Origin: Thioalkalivibrio nitratireducens
Lineage (GTDB): Bacteria; Pseudomonadota; Gammaproteobacteria; Ectothiorhodospirales; Ectothiorhodospiraceae
Direction: 5' to 3'
DNA length: 7,060 nucleotides
Assembly (NCBI GenBank): GCA_011390385.1
Contig: JAABSN010000175.1
Coordinates: 1-7,060, forward strand
Shown: positions 6,609 through 7,060 of the stretch, piece after piece
Position numbering within the stretch: position 1 is the stretch's first letter
Layout of the letters: each line of letters opens with the position of its first letter
Position numbers and translations under genes: made by a program
The notes under the pieces: generated by a model
The model's input: only the letters and a program-made list of their open reading frames with translations
Database searches by the model: none
What the model was told of the DNA's origin: nothing

Positions 6609-6914
6609 TTACTCGGCGACCAGTTCCATGTACGTCAGACTGCGGCTGCCGGGTTCAAGTTTCAATCCCCTCGGCATCCAGGCATGCGATGCACGAAGAT
6701 GGTCCGCATGCCAGCGGTCGAAGCTGCCCTGGTCACGCCAGAAGGTCATCAACCAGAATTCGTTCGTCCGCGCATCGGGACTGAGCACTTCAAGACGAAT
6801 GAAGCCCGGGTGAGCATCCACCAGTCTCGGCCTTTGCTGAAAGGCCTCGCGAACCATTCCTTCCTGGCCTGCAATCACACGAAACCGGCTCATTGCAACG
6901 AACATGGTCTCCAT
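6609..6914 (-). CDS. small ABM-superfamily (HmoA/IsdG-like) monooxygenase-like protein
   Basis: A 101-aa protein with the dimeric ferredoxin-like fold of antibiotic biosynthesis monooxygenases. It shows MFVAMSRFRVIAG, a helix, HPGFIRLEVLSP, then FWLMTFWRDQGSFDRW and the RASHAW segment. In heme-degrading members (IsdG/IsdI) the key residues are an Asn near the N-terminus, a Trp and a His. The Trp and His are matched here by W68 and H77, but the Asn position appears to be Ser (S9). Heme degradation is therefore possible but not assured; other family members act on quinones or have no known substrate. The start is uncertain: ATG 6914 has GAGG about 9 nt upstream, ATG 6905 (MFVAM) fits the usual family start, and a GTG at 6926 also exists. 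It is the first gene of the operon with the B12 protein and the cyclase. Confidence 0.85.
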   Translation of the reverse strand: METMFVAMSRFRVIAGQEGMVREAFQQRPRLVDAHPGFIRLEVLSPDARTNEFWLMTFWRDQGSFDRWHADHLRASHAWMPRGLKLEPGSRSLTYMELVAE

Positions 6915-6963
6915 TTCCTCACACACCTCTGGTCAGAGTCACGCAGACACCACGCTTCTGCAG

Positions 6964-6969
6964 ATATTA
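6964..6969 (-). promoter_or_regulatory. possible -10 box of the ABM-B12-GGDEF operon
   Basis: TAATAT on the minus strand is close to the -10 consensus and would place the transcript start near 6957, about 43 nt before the first gene. No good -35 lies 16-18 bp upstream. If the promoter is real it would need an activator or another sigma factor. The box overlaps the tail of the dispersed repeat. Confidence 0.3.
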
Positions 6970-7060
6970 GCGTGAAAGAACCCGCGTAGGGTGCCGTGAG
7001 GCGAAGCCGAACCGCACCGAAACCACGCCGGCCTCGGCTCCACGCCCCGGGGCTCGAACG
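6967..7060. repeat. long dispersed repeat, copy B (inverted relative to copy A, cut by window edge)
   Basis: The reverse complement of this block matches 3069-3155 over nearly all its length, with a few substitutions and one short indel near 7040. It contains REP element 3 at 6986-7018. The copy sits directly upstream of the three-gene operon and continues past the right edge. Confidence 0.75.
6986..7018 (+). repeat. REP element 3 (GTAG foot plus hairpin)
   Basis: GTAG (6986-6989) is followed by GGTGCCGTGAGGCGAAGCC, ending GAACCGCACC. The 29-nt palindrome pairs in register: five outer pairs, a C-C mismatch, two pairs, a tandem G-A mismatch, and three pairs closing a GAA loop. It has the same architecture as REP elements 1 and 2. 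Confidence 0.7.

Noticed and set aside
5507..6784. Long plus-strand open frame (425 codons) opposite the B12-binding gene
   Set aside because: No domain or credible start is seen, and the composition is Arg/His-rich. The minus strand carries clear B12-domain motifs, so this is an antisense shadow.
6915..6966. Possible cobalamin riboswitch before the B12 operon
   Set aside because: The predicted leader is only about 40-50 nt and lacks a B12-box-like sequence. It is too short for a cobalamin aptamer.

Overview
The window comes from a GC-rich proteobacterial chromosome, most likely a gammaproteobacterium. This is judged from base composition, Shine-Dalgarno starts, an MltB-type periplasmic transglycosylase and GTAG-class REP elements; no marker in the window fixes the genus. 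Six of the seven genes lie on the minus strand and one small gene on the plus strand. There is no tRNA, rRNA, CRISPR array, integrase or transposase.

Layout: 1-205 (minus) is the start of a small SHOCT-domain membrane protein cut by the window edge. 206-584 is a gene-free gap with a stem-loop at its right end. 585-2366 (minus) is an MsbA-like ABC exporter half-transporter. 2650-2862 (plus) is a 70-aa conserved-looking hypothetical gene whose last codons and stop lie in a dispersed repeat. 2826-3155 is packed with repeats: a MITE-like palindromic element, then a pair of inverted REP elements, in the gap between convergent genes. 3220-4416 (minus) is a soluble MltB-family lytic transglycosylase with a C-terminal peptidoglycan-binding domain and its own candidate sigma-70 promoter.

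4548-6914 (minus) is a compact three-gene operon, read from right to left: a small ABM/HmoA-like monooxygenase, a cobalamin-binding sensor-like protein carrying the Wx9EH signature of CarH-type photoreceptors, and a PAS-like/GGDEF diguanylate cyclase. The gaps are 10 bp and then a 4-bp GTGA overlap. A second, inverted copy of the REP element lies just upstream of this operon and runs off the right edge.

The most interesting part is the operon. A B12 domain without any DNA-binding domain is translationally coupled to a cyclase with intact active and inhibitory sites, which suggests cobalamin-, light- or redox-dependent control of cyclic di-GMP acting in trans. The repeats form a second theme: several families share a GAGCGNAGCGA hairpin core. 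The SHOCT protein, the ABC exporter and the transglycosylase look like ordinary envelope functions.
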